Source: Salsipaludibacter sp963735045 (GTDB taxonomy: Bacteria > Actinomycetota > Nitriliruptoria > Nitriliruptorales > Nitriliruptoraceae). From it: a stretch of DNA of 64,000 nucleotides. The notes under the pieces were generated by a model, which did not search any database, was not told the DNA's origin, and saw only the letters and a list, made by a program, of their open reading frames with translations. A program made the position numbers and the translations under genes. Where the stretch lies: NCBI GenBank assembly GCA_963735045.1, contig CAVTIZ010000001.1, positions 434,001 to 498,000 of the forward strand, given 5' to 3'. Below are positions 8,438-16,845 of the stretch, piece after piece. How positions within the stretch are numbered: the stretch's first letter is position 1; each line of letters begins with the position of its first letter.

Positions 8438-9352
8438 ATGACGTTCTCGATCGTGGCGCACGACCCCGAGACCGGCCAGGTGGGCCTGGCGGTCCAGAGC
8501 AAGGCCTTCGGGGTTGGCCGCATCCTCCACCACGTCCATCCCGGCGTGGGAGCCGTGGCGACCCAGGCGTCGGTCCTGTCGGCCCACGGCACCCGCACGC
8601 TGGCCGCGATGGTCGACGGCGCCAGCCCGGCCGAGGCCCTGGCCTCGTCGCTGGACCAAGACGAGGGCCGCGAACGCCGTCAGGTGATCGCGATCGACGT
8701 CCAGGGGCGCACGGCCGGGCACACCGGGTCGGCCTGCATCGCGGCGGCCAGCCACCACCTCGACGAGACCTTCGCCGTGGCTGGCAACATCCTGGTCGAC
8801 GACGAGGTCGTCCCGGCCATGGTCGAGGCCGCGCGCGACCCCAGCCACCGGTCGCTGGCCAGGCGGTTGCTGGCGGTGCTGGTGGCCGGCCAGGCCGCGG
8901 GCGGCGACCTGCGCGGTCGCCAGTCCGCCTCGATGCTGGTGGTGGGACCACACGACACCGGCGATCCCCTGGTCGACCACCTGGTCGACGTCCGGGTCGA
9001 CGACCATGCCGACCCCATCCCCGAACTGGCGCGCCTGCTGGGCATCGCCGAGGCCCACCACGACCTCGAGCGCGCCGAGCACCTGCTGCTGGACGCCGGG
9101 TCCGACGGCACCGACGACGACGTGGCGGCGGCGGTCGACCTCCACGTCGCGACGCTGCCTCGACTGGGCGACGATCCCGAGTTCGTGATCTGGACCGCAC
9201 TGTCGCTGGTGTCGGCCGGACGCGGGGACGACGCCGAGGCGCAGGTCGCGCGGCTCCACGACCATCCCGAGGCCGACCGTTGGCAGGCCTTCACCGCCCG
9301 ACTCGCCGACGCCGGGATGCTGGACCCCGAGGTCGAGGCCACCTGGTGGTGA
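8438..9352 (+). CDS. DUF1028 family Ntn-hydrolase-like protein
   Basis: This 304-residue protein begins MTFSIVAHDPETGQVGLAVQ, the signature of DUF1028 proteins, which share an N-terminal-nucleophile hydrolase-like fold. GVGAVATQASVLSAHGTRTL and the AGNILVDDEVVPAM block follow. The C-terminal third (from about residue 210) is acidic and helical, as in family members with an added C-terminal domain. The enzymatic reaction of the family is unsettled. GGAGG lies 6 bases before the ATG. The gene is divergent from folP. Confidence 0.85.
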   Translation: MTFSIVAHDPETGQVGLAVQSKAFGVGRILHHVHPGVGAVATQASVLSAHGTRTLAAMVDGASPAEALASSLDQDEGRERRQVIAIDVQGRTAGHTGSACIAAASHHLDETFAVAGNILVDDEVVPAMVEAARDPSHRSLARRLLAVLVAGQAAGGDLRGRQSASMLVVGPHDTGDPLVDHLVDVRVDDHADPIPELARLLGIAEAHHDLERAEHLLLDAGSDGTDDDVAAAVDLHVATLPRLGDDPEFVIWTALSLVSAGRGDDAEAQVARLHDHPEADRWQAFTARLADAGMLDPEVEATWW

Positions 9353-9405
9353 CGCCGGCGACTCCGCCAGAATCCGGCTCCGCCGCGCGCCAGGGGTGAC
9401 CCCCA

Positions 9406-9443
9406 CGACCGATGTGGTCGCTCAGCGCACAAGATGGTTGTGC
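9406..9443. promoter_or_regulatory. two adjacent inverted repeats upstream of fasciclin gene
   Basis: CGACC-GATGT-GGTCG (9406-9420) is followed by GCACAA-GATGG-TTGTGC (9427-9443). Both are perfect short palindromes with 5-base centres, about 70-100 bases before the fasciclin start codon. They could be operators for a dimeric regulator. No known regulator is assigned. Confidence 0.35.
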
Positions 9444-9509
9444 ATGCATCCGGTCAGGTCCGGCCCGGCAAGTGGAAGTGCGTTCCTTCCACCGACCAGA
9501 GGATTCCCC

Positions 9510-10109
9510 ATGCGCACGTCCCTGACCGCTGCCATCGCTGCCGGCGCCATGCTGCTCGCCGCCGTTCCCGCGGCCGCTGCCCCGACCTCCGGCGTCGCGT
9601 CGTCGGGTTCGCTCAAGGCCGGAATCGTCGACGTCGTGCTCGCGGTCTCCGGCGACGAGGGATTCGACAGGCGGAGCCGGGACTTCGACATCCTGCGTGA
9701 GGCCCTCACGGCCACCGGCCTGGTCGACGATGTCGCCGCCGCCGACAACGTCACGGTGTTCGCCCCCAACGACCGCGCGTTCGCCCGCCTGGCCGCGGAG
9801 CTCGGGTGGGACGGCAAGGGTGGTGAAGAGGCGGCCTTCACGTTCCTGGCCACCAACGTCGACACCGCGACGCTGACCAACGTGCTGCTGTACCACGTCG
9901 GCACCGAGCGCCTCCGCCTGACCCAGCTGTACCGGGGCGCCACCGTCTCGACCCTGCTCGGCCCGGACCTGAAGGTGCGCAACTTCCGGGTGACCGACGC
10001 CGACACCGACGACCGCGACCCCCGCGTCACCTTCCCCTGGTACGTCCCCGCCAGCAACGGCTCGATCGTGGTCATCGACGACGTGCTCCGGCCCATCGAC
10101 CTTCCCTGA
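9510..10109 (+). CDS. secreted fasciclin (FAS1) domain protein
   Basis: The 199-residue product starts with a clear Sec signal peptide (MRTSLTAAIAAGAMLLAAVP followed by an Ala-rich cleavage region). A single FAS1 domain follows: FDILREALTATGLVDDV, NVTVFAPNDRAFARLA, then LTNVLLYHVGTERLRLTQL and a C-terminal GSIVVIDDVLRPIDLP. FAS1 domains mediate cell-surface or matrix adhesion. GAGG lies just before the ATG. A strong hairpin terminator follows 15 bases after the stop, so the gene is probably monocistronic. Confidence 0.9.
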   Translation: MRTSLTAAIAAGAMLLAAVPAAAAPTSGVASSGSLKAGIVDVVLAVSGDEGFDRRSRDFDILREALTATGLVDDVAAADNVTVFAPNDRAFARLAAELGWDGKGGEEAAFTFLATNVDTATLTNVLLYHVGTERLRLTQLYRGATVSTLLGPDLKVRNFRVTDADTDDRDPRVTFPWYVPASNGSIVVIDDVLRPIDLP

Positions 10110-10123
10110 ACCACGAGTCATCC

Positions 10124-10155
10124 ACGAAGCGGGGCCCACGTGGGCCCCGCTTCGT
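10124..10155. terminator. perfect 32-bp palindrome, intrinsic terminator
   Basis: A perfect inverted repeat of 16 + 16 bases, rich in GC and centred at 10139/10140, starts 15 bases after the fasciclin stop codon. It is followed by a TTCGT-type stretch rather than a long T run, which is usual for GC-rich actinobacteria. Confidence 0.8.
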
Positions 10156-10220
10156 CGTGTCTCCGCCCGAACCCTCCCGAATGCTCCCGACCGCCCGCAC
10201 CACTCGCGCCACCCACACCC

Positions 10221-10405
10221 GATGTGAATGCTCCCGACCGATGTGAATCACCACGCCATCCCGGGCAGAGCCACATCACCCGGACGCAGCCACATCACCT
10301 GGGCCGGCTCGTCCTCACCGGTCCCTTCCGATGTGAGCGACCACGGCCGATGTGAGCGACCACGGGATCACGGGAGGATCCACATCACCCGGGAGGTGGC
10401 ACATC
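10221..10405. repeat. duplicated module of paired GATGTG and CACATC sites
   Basis: GATGTG occurs at 10221, 10240, 10330 and 10349. Its complement CACATC occurs at 10272, 10291, 10381 and 10400. Within each pair the spacing is exactly 19 bp, the inner sites are 32 bp apart, and the whole arrangement recurs at 109 bp. The two 79-bp modules align without gaps at roughly three-quarters identity, with the hexamers conserved. Each module could fold as a long imperfect hairpin with two paired steps, or bind a dimeric protein on one helix face. It fills the 273-bp gap between the fasciclin and folE genes. No coding potential was seen. Confidence 0.75.
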
Positions 10406-10428
10406 GCCGCGGCGTGGCGGGCCGGGGG

Positions 10429-11178
10429 TCAGTGGCTGTTGGTGAGGAGGGCGAAGGCCTCGGCACGCGTCTTGGGATCGTCGCGGAACAGGCCGCGGAC
10501 GGTGGAGGTGACGGTCTCGGCCCCGGGCTTGCGGATACCGCGCATCTCCATGCACAGGTGGCGCGCCTCGACGACCACCATCACGCCCTTGGGGTCGAGC
10601 TTGGCCTCGATCGTGTCGGCGACCATCGTGGTCATGCGCTCCTGCACGCCCGGCCGCTTGGCGCAGACGTCGACCACCCTGGCCAACTTCGACAACCCGG
10701 TGATGCAGCCCTCGTCGTTGGGGAGGTAGGCGACGTGGGCGGACCCGAACCACGGCAGCAGGTGGTGCTCGCACTGGCTGTAGAAGGGGATGTCGCGCAT
10801 CATGACCAGCTCGTCGTGGCCCTCGGCGAACACGGCCGAGATCACGTCCATGGGTTCGACCAGCAGGCCGGCGAAGATCTCGTCGTACTCGCGCGCGATG
10901 CGGGCCGGCGTGTCGGCCAGGCCCTCGCGGTCGGGGTCCTCGCCGATCGCCTCCAACAGCATCCGGACCGCGGCCTGGATCTTGTCATGGTCGAAGGTGC
11001 CACGTGGCTCGGCGTTGGTGACGGCCCGCACCCGGGCACGCGAGGCCTCGTGGTGGCCGTCGGCCGGGCGCTCCCCGTCCGCCACGACGTCACCGCCCAC
11101 CTCGGGTGCGGGCACCTCGACGGTCGCCACGTCGACGTGTGGCACGGTCAGGGCGTCGCCATCGGCGCCGTGGGTCAT
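10429..11178 (-). CDS. folE: GTP cyclohydrolase I
   Basis: FolE converts GTP to 7,8-dihydroneopterin triphosphate, the first step of folate synthesis. Visible motifs are SQCEHHLLPWFGSAHVAYLP with a zinc Cys and the His pair, ITGLSKLARVVDVCAKRPGV, QERMTTMVADTI, and VVEARHLCMEMRGI with the second zinc Cys. The product is 249 residues with an unconserved, charged N-terminal extension of about 60 residues before the conserved core. The ATG at 11178 overlaps the ftsH stop (ATGA), implying translational coupling; an internal start cannot be excluded. Confidence 0.95.
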   Translation of the reverse strand: MTHGADGDALTVPHVDVATVEVPAPEVGGDVVADGERPADGHHEASRARVRAVTNAEPRGTFDHDKIQAAVRMLLEAIGEDPDREGLADTPARIAREYDEIFAGLLVEPMDVISAVFAEGHDELVMMRDIPFYSQCEHHLLPWFGSAHVAYLPNDEGCITGLSKLARVVDVCAKRPGVQERMTTMVADTIEAKLDPKGVMVVVEARHLCMEMRGIRKPGAETVTSTVRGLFRDDPKTRAEAFALLTNSH

Positions 11179-13226
11179 GCCGACTCGCCTGTCGACTCAC
11201 CCGTCCTGGCCCCGGGGGGCGCGGGCGGGGGCGGCGAGGAGTGGCCGTTGTGGTGGCCGTTGCCGTTGGTGGTGGTCGGGGCCAGTCGACGCAGCAGCTC
11301 CAGCACCCGGTCGGCGGGCTGGCCGTCGGGCGGGACGGCTGCTCGCGACGGACGCGGGTTGGTGGTCGCCAGGATCTCATTGAGGCGGTCGCCCTCGAGC
11401 GTCTCCTCCTCCAGCAGCGCCTGGCCCATGGCCTCGAGCACGTGGTCGTTGTCGACCAGGACCTGGAGGGCCTCGTCGTGGGCCTGGTCCAGCATCGCCC
11501 GGATCTCGAGGTCGATCTGCTCGCCGACCTTGGCCGAGTAGTCCGGGGTGTGCCCGAAGTCGCGTCCCAGGAACGGCTGCGAATCCGTCTGGCCCAGCAG
11601 GATGGGTCCGAGCCGGTCGCTCATGCCGTACTGGGTCACCATCTCGCGGGCGAGGTGGGTGGCCTTCTGGATGTCGTTGGACGCACCGGTGGTCACGTCA
11701 CCGATCTTGATCTCCTCGGCGACCCGACCACCCAGCATCATCGCCAGCTTGTCGGTCAGCTCACCCCGCGTGTTGTAGGACTTGTCCTCGGTCGGCAGCG
11801 CCATCGTGTAACCCCCGGCGCGACCGCGCGGGATGATGGTGATCTTGTGCACGGGGTCGTTGTGCGGCAGCGCGTGGCCCACGATCGCGTGGCCGGCCTC
11901 GTGGTAGGCCGTGATCGTGCGCTCCTTGTCGCTCATCAGCTTGGTCTTGCGCTCCGGACCGGCGATGACGCGGTCGATCGCCTCGGCGAGCTCGGCCTGG
12001 CTGATCTCCTTCTTGCCGAAGCGGGCGGCGAGGATGGCGGCCTCGTTGACGAGGTTGGCCAGGTCGGCGCCGGTGAAGCCGGGGGTCTGGCGTGCCAGCA
12101 CGCGCAGGTCGATGTCGTCGGCCAGCGGCTTGCCGCGAGAGTGGATCTTGAGGATCGCCTCACGGCCGTGCAGGTCGGGGCGGTCGACGGTGATCTGGCG
12201 GTCGAACCGACCCGGACGCAGCAGCGCCGGGTCGAGGATGTCGGGACGGTTGGTGGCCGCGATCAGGATCACCGCGGTCCGCTGGTCGAACCCGTCCATC
12301 TCCACCAGCAACTGGTTGAGGGTCTGCTCGCGCTCGTCGTGGCCACCGCCCATGCCGGCCCCACGGTGACGGCCGACGGCGTCGATCTCGTCCATGAAGA
12401 TGATGGCGGGCGCGTTCTCCTTGGCCTGTTCGAACAGGTCGCGGACACGGGACGCACCGACACCGACGAACATCTCGACGAAGTCGGACCCGGAGATGGA
12501 GAAGAACGGGACCCCGGCCTCGCCGGCGACGGCACGGGCCAGCAGCGTCTTGCCGGTCCCGGGCGGGCCGAACAGCAGCGCGCCCTTGGGGATCTTGGCG
12601 CCCATGGCCTGGAACTTCTGCGGGCTCTCGAGGAAGTCCTTGATCTCGCGCAGCTCCTCGATGGCCTCCTCGGCCCCGGCCACGTCGGCGAAGGTCACCT
12701 TCGGCGCGTCCTTGTTGACCATCTTGGCCTTGGACTTGCCGAACTGCATCACCCGGCCGCCGCCGCCCTGCATCTGCTGCATCAGGAAGAAGAACAGCCC
12801 GAAGATCAGCAGGAACGGCAGCATCTGGAGCAGGAAGGTCAGGATCGACGAGTCCTGTTCCGGGTTGACCCGGACCAGGCTGAGCTCACCGTCGGCCACC
12901 AACTCGGCGATCTGGTCGCCGTTGATCGCCTCGGAGTAGGTGGTCTGGAAGGCCACCGGGTCGGTGCTGTCACCGCCCTGCGGCTGGTACTCACCGGTGA
13001 TGATGAACGAGCGCAGGCCGATCTCGAGCCCCGCGTCGCTGGCGTCGTCCTGCTGGGCCTCGTCCCCGATGATCTGGCCGTTCTCGGCCAGGTCCAGGAA
13101 CCGGGTCACCGGGATGTCCTCGGGCGCCGTCGCCGAGGAGAACAGGTTGAAGGCGAAGAACATGACGACGAGCAGGACCGCGATCCAGAGGAACGGCCCA
13201 CGGAGGAGTCGTTGGGAGGTCTTCAC
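11175..13226 (-). CDS. ftsH: ATP-dependent zinc metalloprotease FtsH
   Basis: FtsH is a membrane-anchored AAA+ protease that degrades misassembled membrane proteins and regulators. The 683-residue product has transmembrane segments at about residues 11-30 and 129-150 flanking an extracytoplasmic domain. Walker A GPPGTGKT is at about 220-227, Walker B IIFMDEID at about 275-282, the second region of homology is around ATNRPDILDPALLRPGRFDR, and the zinc motif HEAGH is at about 442-446. The C-terminus is a Gly/Pro-rich tail. I chose the GTG before KTSQRLLRG because the first membrane segment then lies at the N-terminus. It is upstream of and overlaps folE. Confidence 0.96.
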   Translation of the reverse strand: MKTSQRLLRGPFLWIAVLLVVMFFAFNLFSSATAPEDIPVTRFLDLAENGQIIGDEAQQDDASDAGLEIGLRSFIITGEYQPQGGDSTDPVAFQTTYSEAINGDQIAELVADGELSLVRVNPEQDSSILTFLLQMLPFLLIFGLFFFLMQQMQGGGGRVMQFGKSKAKMVNKDAPKVTFADVAGAEEAIEELREIKDFLESPQKFQAMGAKIPKGALLFGPPGTGKTLLARAVAGEAGVPFFSISGSDFVEMFVGVGASRVRDLFEQAKENAPAIIFMDEIDAVGRHRGAGMGGGHDEREQTLNQLLVEMDGFDQRTAVILIAATNRPDILDPALLRPGRFDRQITVDRPDLHGREAILKIHSRGKPLADDIDLRVLARQTPGFTGADLANLVNEAAILAARFGKKEISQAELAEAIDRVIAGPERKTKLMSDKERTITAYHEAGHAIVGHALPHNDPVHKITIIPRGRAGGYTMALPTEDKSYNTRGELTDKLAMMLGGRVAEEIKIGDVTTGASNDIQKATHLAREMVTQYGMSDRLGPILLGQTDSQPFLGRDFGHTPDYSAKVGEQIDLEIRAMLDQAHDEALQVLVDNDHVLEAMGQALLEEETLEGDRLNEILATTNPRPSRAAVPPDGQPADRVLELLRRLAPTTTNGNGHHNGHSSPPPPAPPGARTGESTGESA

Positions 13227-13743
13227 GGAGGTCTCGCCTTCCCCGGTGGGCGCGGCGAGCGCCACCGGTGTTCGTCGTCGGCACGGCCACCTGGGTGACG
13301 GGCCACGCGCCGCGACGGTGGACCGGGAACCCGAACGTGGAGGTTCGTCGTGCGCCCCGGTCCGGCCTGCCGCGACGATGCGTCGGTCGGCGTGTCGGGA
13401 CGGTGCGTTCGGCGGTGCTCGCGCGGTCGTCGATCGGGTTCGGAGGAATGGACATCGTATCAGGGGGTTCGGTGGCACCTGCCGGGCGGTTCGGTGCCGT
13501 GCGACAGACCTGGGCCACCCACGCGCAGGGTTGCTGCGCCACGGGGTCGGGCCGCCGCGGCCGGATCCCTCGAGCAGGACACGCCCACCCACCAGGCGAT
13601 GGCGGCGACCCCGGTGGGCGGACGTGGCCCCGGGCCACCCGGGGGTGTCGGGGCGTGGACGACCCTACGATCAGATCCTGAGAGGACGCTGAGCCCGTGG
13701 CCCCCCGCCCGGTCCGTCCACCCCGACCGTGAAGAGGTCCGCA
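13227..13743. other. divergent intergenic region ftsH / acyl-CoA dehydrogenase
   Basis: This 517-bp gap has no convincing gene. A minus-strand TACGAT (13459-13454) could be a -10 box for ftsH, and a plus-strand TACGAT (13666-13671) could serve the acyl-CoA dehydrogenase. Neither has a clear -35 partner. The rest is GC-rich sequence without repeats that I could see. Confidence 0.4.
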
Positions 13744-14880
13744 ATGGACGTCGATCGACTGCTGCCCGGGGACGAGGCCACGGCCCTGCTCGACCTCACC
13801 ACGACGCTGGCCGATCGCGAACTCCGACCGCGCGCGGCCGAGGCCGAGGCGACCGCCACCTTTCCCCGCGACGTCATCGCCACCCTCGGGGGCGCCGGCC
13901 TGCTCGGACTGCCCTACCCGGTCGAGCACGGTGGCGGGGGTCAGCCCTACGAGGTCTACCTCCAGGTGCTCGAGGAACTCGCGCGCGCGTGGGTCACCCC
14001 GGCCCTGGCCACCAGCGTCCACGTGCTGTCGTGCCACGCGGTGGCGACCGTGGGGAGCGACGAGCAACGACGTCGCCTCCTGCCCGACATGCTCGGCGGC
14101 GACCGGTTGGGGGCCTACGCCCTGTCCGAACCCCAGGCCGGGTCCGACGTCGCGGCGATGACCACGCGGGCCGAGCGCGACGGACAGGACTGGGTGCTGA
14201 CCGGTGGCAAGGCCTGGATCACCCACGGGGGCGAGGCCGACCACTACACCACCTTCGCACGGACCTCCGGGGACCGGACCCGCGGGGTGTCATGCTTCGT
14301 CGTGCCCGGCGACGCGGCGGGCCTGTCCTTCGGCGCCCCCGAGCACAAGATGGGCCTGACGGGGTCGACCACCACGACGGTCAACTACGACGGGGTCCGG
14401 GTGCCGGGCGGGAACCTGGTCGGTGAGGTGGGACAGGGCATGGCCATCGCGCTGGACGCCCTGGACTCGGGGCGGCTGGGGATCGCCGCGATCGCGACCG
14501 GCCTGGCCCAGGCCGCACTGGACGCCGCGGTGGACTACGCCCACGACCGCGAACAGTTCGGGCGACCGATCATCGACCACCAGGGGCTGGCGTTCCTGCT
14601 GGCCGACATGGCGGCGCGTGTGGCCCAGTCCCGGGCCACGGTGCTGGAGGCGGCCCGCCGGCGCGACGCCGGGCACGACGTCGGACGCGCGGCCGCCATC
14701 GCCAAGTTGACCGCGACCGACAACGCGATGGCCGTCACGACCGACGCCGTGCAGGTGTTCGGCGGCTACGGCTACACCCGCGAATACCCGGTCGAGCGCT
14801 ACATGCGCGAGGCCAAGGTCATGCAGATCTTCGAGGGCACCAACCAGATCCAGCGCCTGGTCATCTCCCGCACCCTGTGA
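13744..14880 (+). CDS. acyl-CoA dehydrogenase
   Basis: This FAD-dependent enzyme introduces a trans-2,3 double bond into acyl-CoA thioesters. The 378-residue product has the family layout: a helical N-domain, YALSEPQAGSDVAAM (substrate and flavin contact), WVLTGGKAWITHGGEAD, and the C-terminal signature YTREYPVERYMREAKVMQIF with the EGTNQIQR segment. The chain-length preference is not visible. The ATG at 13744 has GAGG 6 bases upstream; a GTG at 13729 is in frame but less well placed. It is divergent from ftsH and upstream of a small broken frame. Confidence 0.93.
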   Translation: MDVDRLLPGDEATALLDLTTTLADRELRPRAAEAEATATFPRDVIATLGGAGLLGLPYPVEHGGGGQPYEVYLQVLEELARAWVTPALATSVHVLSCHAVATVGSDEQRRRLLPDMLGGDRLGAYALSEPQAGSDVAAMTTRAERDGQDWVLTGGKAWITHGGEADHYTTFARTSGDRTRGVSCFVVPGDAAGLSFGAPEHKMGLTGSTTTTVNYDGVRVPGGNLVGEVGQGMAIALDALDSGRLGIAAIATGLAQAALDAAVDYAHDREQFGRPIIDHQGLAFLLADMAARVAQSRATVLEAARRRDAGHDVGRAAAIAKLTATDNAMAVTTDAVQVFGGYGYTREYPVERYMREAKVMQIFEGTNQIQRLVISRTL

Positions 14881-14911
14881 CCGCGGCGATCGAGTCCCCG
14901 AGGGAGCCCAC

Positions 14912-15104
14912 GTGGGCGACGCCCTGTCCGCGGACATGCCCGGGGGCCACCACCACCCGATCCACGACCTGTTCGAGCACCTCGCACCTGGGCGGCCCAG
15001 ACACCGCCGAGGCCATCGCGGCCGGATCGGGCTGTCGGATCGGACTGGCCCTGGTGCCGACCCTGGGCGCCCGGCACGTCGAGCCCGGAGCCCAACCCGC
15101 CTGA
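14912..15104 (+). pseudogene. small frameshifted gene after acyl-CoA dehydrogenase
   Basis: A GTG at 14912 is preceded by GGGAG at good spacing and opens a frame with fully G/C-ending codons (MGDALSADMPGGHHHPIHDL and then FEHLA). After about base 14990 the coding character moves to another frame, giving LGGPDTAEAIAAGSGCRIGL and a stop at 15102-15104. Together they look like one protein of about 60 residues split by a frameshift. A true pseudogene, programmed frameshifting or a sequencing error are all possible. I recognise no family. The remaining 15105-15300 has no visible feature beyond being the amt leader. Confidence 0.4.
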
Positions 15105-15300
15105 TCGAGCTGACACGGGGAAAGTGCACGAGGTCTGCCAACCGTCGCGGACCGGTCACTGCCCTGCCGTCGTCCCGACACATTCCGGGGGCATCATTCC
15201 CGTCACTCCGTGCAGTGGGGCTGGAACCACACGGAGGCATCCGGTCGTCGACCGGGTGTTGGTTGCGCCGCTCGGCGCCCGAAGCAGGAGTCGAACCACC

Positions 15301-16797
15301 ATGACCTCGTCGCCACCATCCTCCCGGACCGCCGCCGGGTCCGTCCCGGCCGAACCCGGCCCTGCCACCGTCCGGACCCGCCGACGGCGACCGCGTCGCC
15401 TCCGCCACGTCCTGGTCACCGCCGCGCTGTTCACCCTCGTCGCCAGCCCCGCGCTGGCACAGGACGCCGCCACGGTGCAGACCAACCTCGACAACGTGTG
15501 GATCCTGCTGGCCGCCGTCCTGGTGATCTTCATGCAGGCAGGCTTCGCCCTGGTCGAGGCCGGCATGACCCGGGCCAAGAACGTCGCGAACATCTTCATG
15601 AAGAACCTGATGGACTTCACCGTCGGCGCGATCGCCTTCTTCGCCGTCGGGTTCGCGATCGCCTACGGCGGATCGATGGACGGTGCCGGCGCCCTGTTCG
15701 GTGCCAGCGGGTTCTTCCTCGGGGAGGGCGCGTTCACCTACGGCACCCTGACCGTGCCCGTCTTCTTCATGTTCCAGGTCGCCTTCGCGGCCACGGCGGC
15801 CACGATCGTGTCGGGGGCGATGGCGGAGCGCACGAAGTTCCGGGCCTACCTGGTCTACAGCGTCGTCATCTCGTTGATCATCTACCCGGTGGTGGTCCGC
15901 TGGCAGTGGGGCGGGGGGTGGCTGTTCCAGGGCATCGGCCTGCCGACCGGCTTCCACGACTTCGCGGGCTCGAGCATCGTGCACATGGTCGGTGGCGTGG
16001 CGGCCTTCTGGGGCGCCCGCGCGCTGGGTCCACGGCTCGGCAAGTACCGGCCGGACGGCACCTCGATGACCATCCCCGGTCACAACCTGCCGTTCGCGAT
16101 CCTTGGCTGCTTCATCCTGTTGGTCGGCTGGTACGGGTTCAACCCGGGCTCGGAACTGGCCGCGGACGGCGCGATCGGTGGCATCGCACTCACGACCACG
16201 CTGTCGGCCGCGGCCGGGGCCGTGACCGCGATGGCGACGGTGTGGCTGCGGACCGGCCGGCCCGACGTCGGCATGACCGGCAACGGCCTGCTGGCCGGAC
16301 TGGTCGGCATCACGGCGGGGACCGCGGCGGTGACCCCGCTGGGCGCCCTGGCGATCGGCTCGATCGCGGGCGTGCTGGTGGTCGTGTCGTGTGCGTTCGT
16401 CGACGAGCGGCTGCACGTCGACGATCCGGTGGGCGCGATCTCGGTCCACGGCGTGTGCGGCGCGTTCGGAACCATCGCCGTGGGCCTGTTCGCCAGCGCG
16501 GACGTGGACGGCTTCTGGCAGCGCGGGCTGTTCTACGGGGGCGGGACCGACCAACTGATCGCCCAGGTGGTCGGCGTGCTCGCGATCGCGGCATGGGTGT
16601 CGGTCACCTGCTGGGCGCTGTTCGCGGTCCTGGGCCGTGTCGGCGGCCTGCGGGTCGAGGCGCACGAGGAGCAGCAGGGTCTTGACGTGCTCGAGCACGG
16701 CACGGCGGGTTACCCGGAGGGCTTCGGCCGCTGGGCCCCCGAGCCACCGGCCGAACCGGCCCGACGCGAGGAGCCCGCACCGGTCCCGGTGGGCTGA
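15301..16797 (+). CDS. amt: ammonium transporter
   Basis: Amt proteins are trimeric channels that take up ammonium. The 498-residue product has an N-terminal basic stretch and a hydrophobic segment ending ALAQDA (about 36-55) that looks like a cleavable signal, as found in many Amt proteins. Eleven or so membrane helices follow, with FALVEAGMTRAKNVANIFMK, the SSIVHMVGGVAAFWGARALG pore His region, GWYGFNPGSEL and the twin-His partner ISVHGVCGAFGT. The cytoplasmic tail of about 60 residues is Pro/Glu-rich. No P-II (glnK) gene follows, unlike the usual amt-glnK pair. A bidirectional hairpin closes the gene. Confidence 0.95.
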   Translation: MTSSPPSSRTAAGSVPAEPGPATVRTRRRRPRRLRHVLVTAALFTLVASPALAQDAATVQTNLDNVWILLAAVLVIFMQAGFALVEAGMTRAKNVANIFMKNLMDFTVGAIAFFAVGFAIAYGGSMDGAGALFGASGFFLGEGAFTYGTLTVPVFFMFQVAFAATAATIVSGAMAERTKFRAYLVYSVVISLIIYPVVVRWQWGGGWLFQGIGLPTGFHDFAGSSIVHMVGGVAAFWGARALGPRLGKYRPDGTSMTIPGHNLPFAILGCFILLVGWYGFNPGSELAADGAIGGIALTTTLSAAAGAVTAMATVWLRTGRPDVGMTGNGLLAGLVGITAGTAAVTPLGALAIGSIAGVLVVVSCAFVDERLHVDDPVGAISVHGVCGAFGTIAVGLFASADVDGFWQRGLFYGGGTDQLIAQVVGVLAIAAWVSVTCWALFAVLGRVGGLRVEAHEEQQGLDVLEHGTAGYPEGFGRWAPEPPAEPARREEPAPVPVG

Positions 16798-16804
16798 CGG
16801 CGAT

Positions 16805-16834
16805 CCGGGCCGGGCGGTCGTCCGTCCGGCCCGG
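16805..16834. terminator. bidirectional hairpin between amt and nitroreductase
   Basis: CCGGGCCGG (16805-16813) pairs with CCGGCCCGG (16826-16834) across a 12-base loop. It lies 8 bases after the amt stop and 12 bases after the nitroreductase stop on the other strand, so it could end both transcripts. Confidence 0.65.
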
Positions 16835-16845
16835 TCAGCCCCCGC

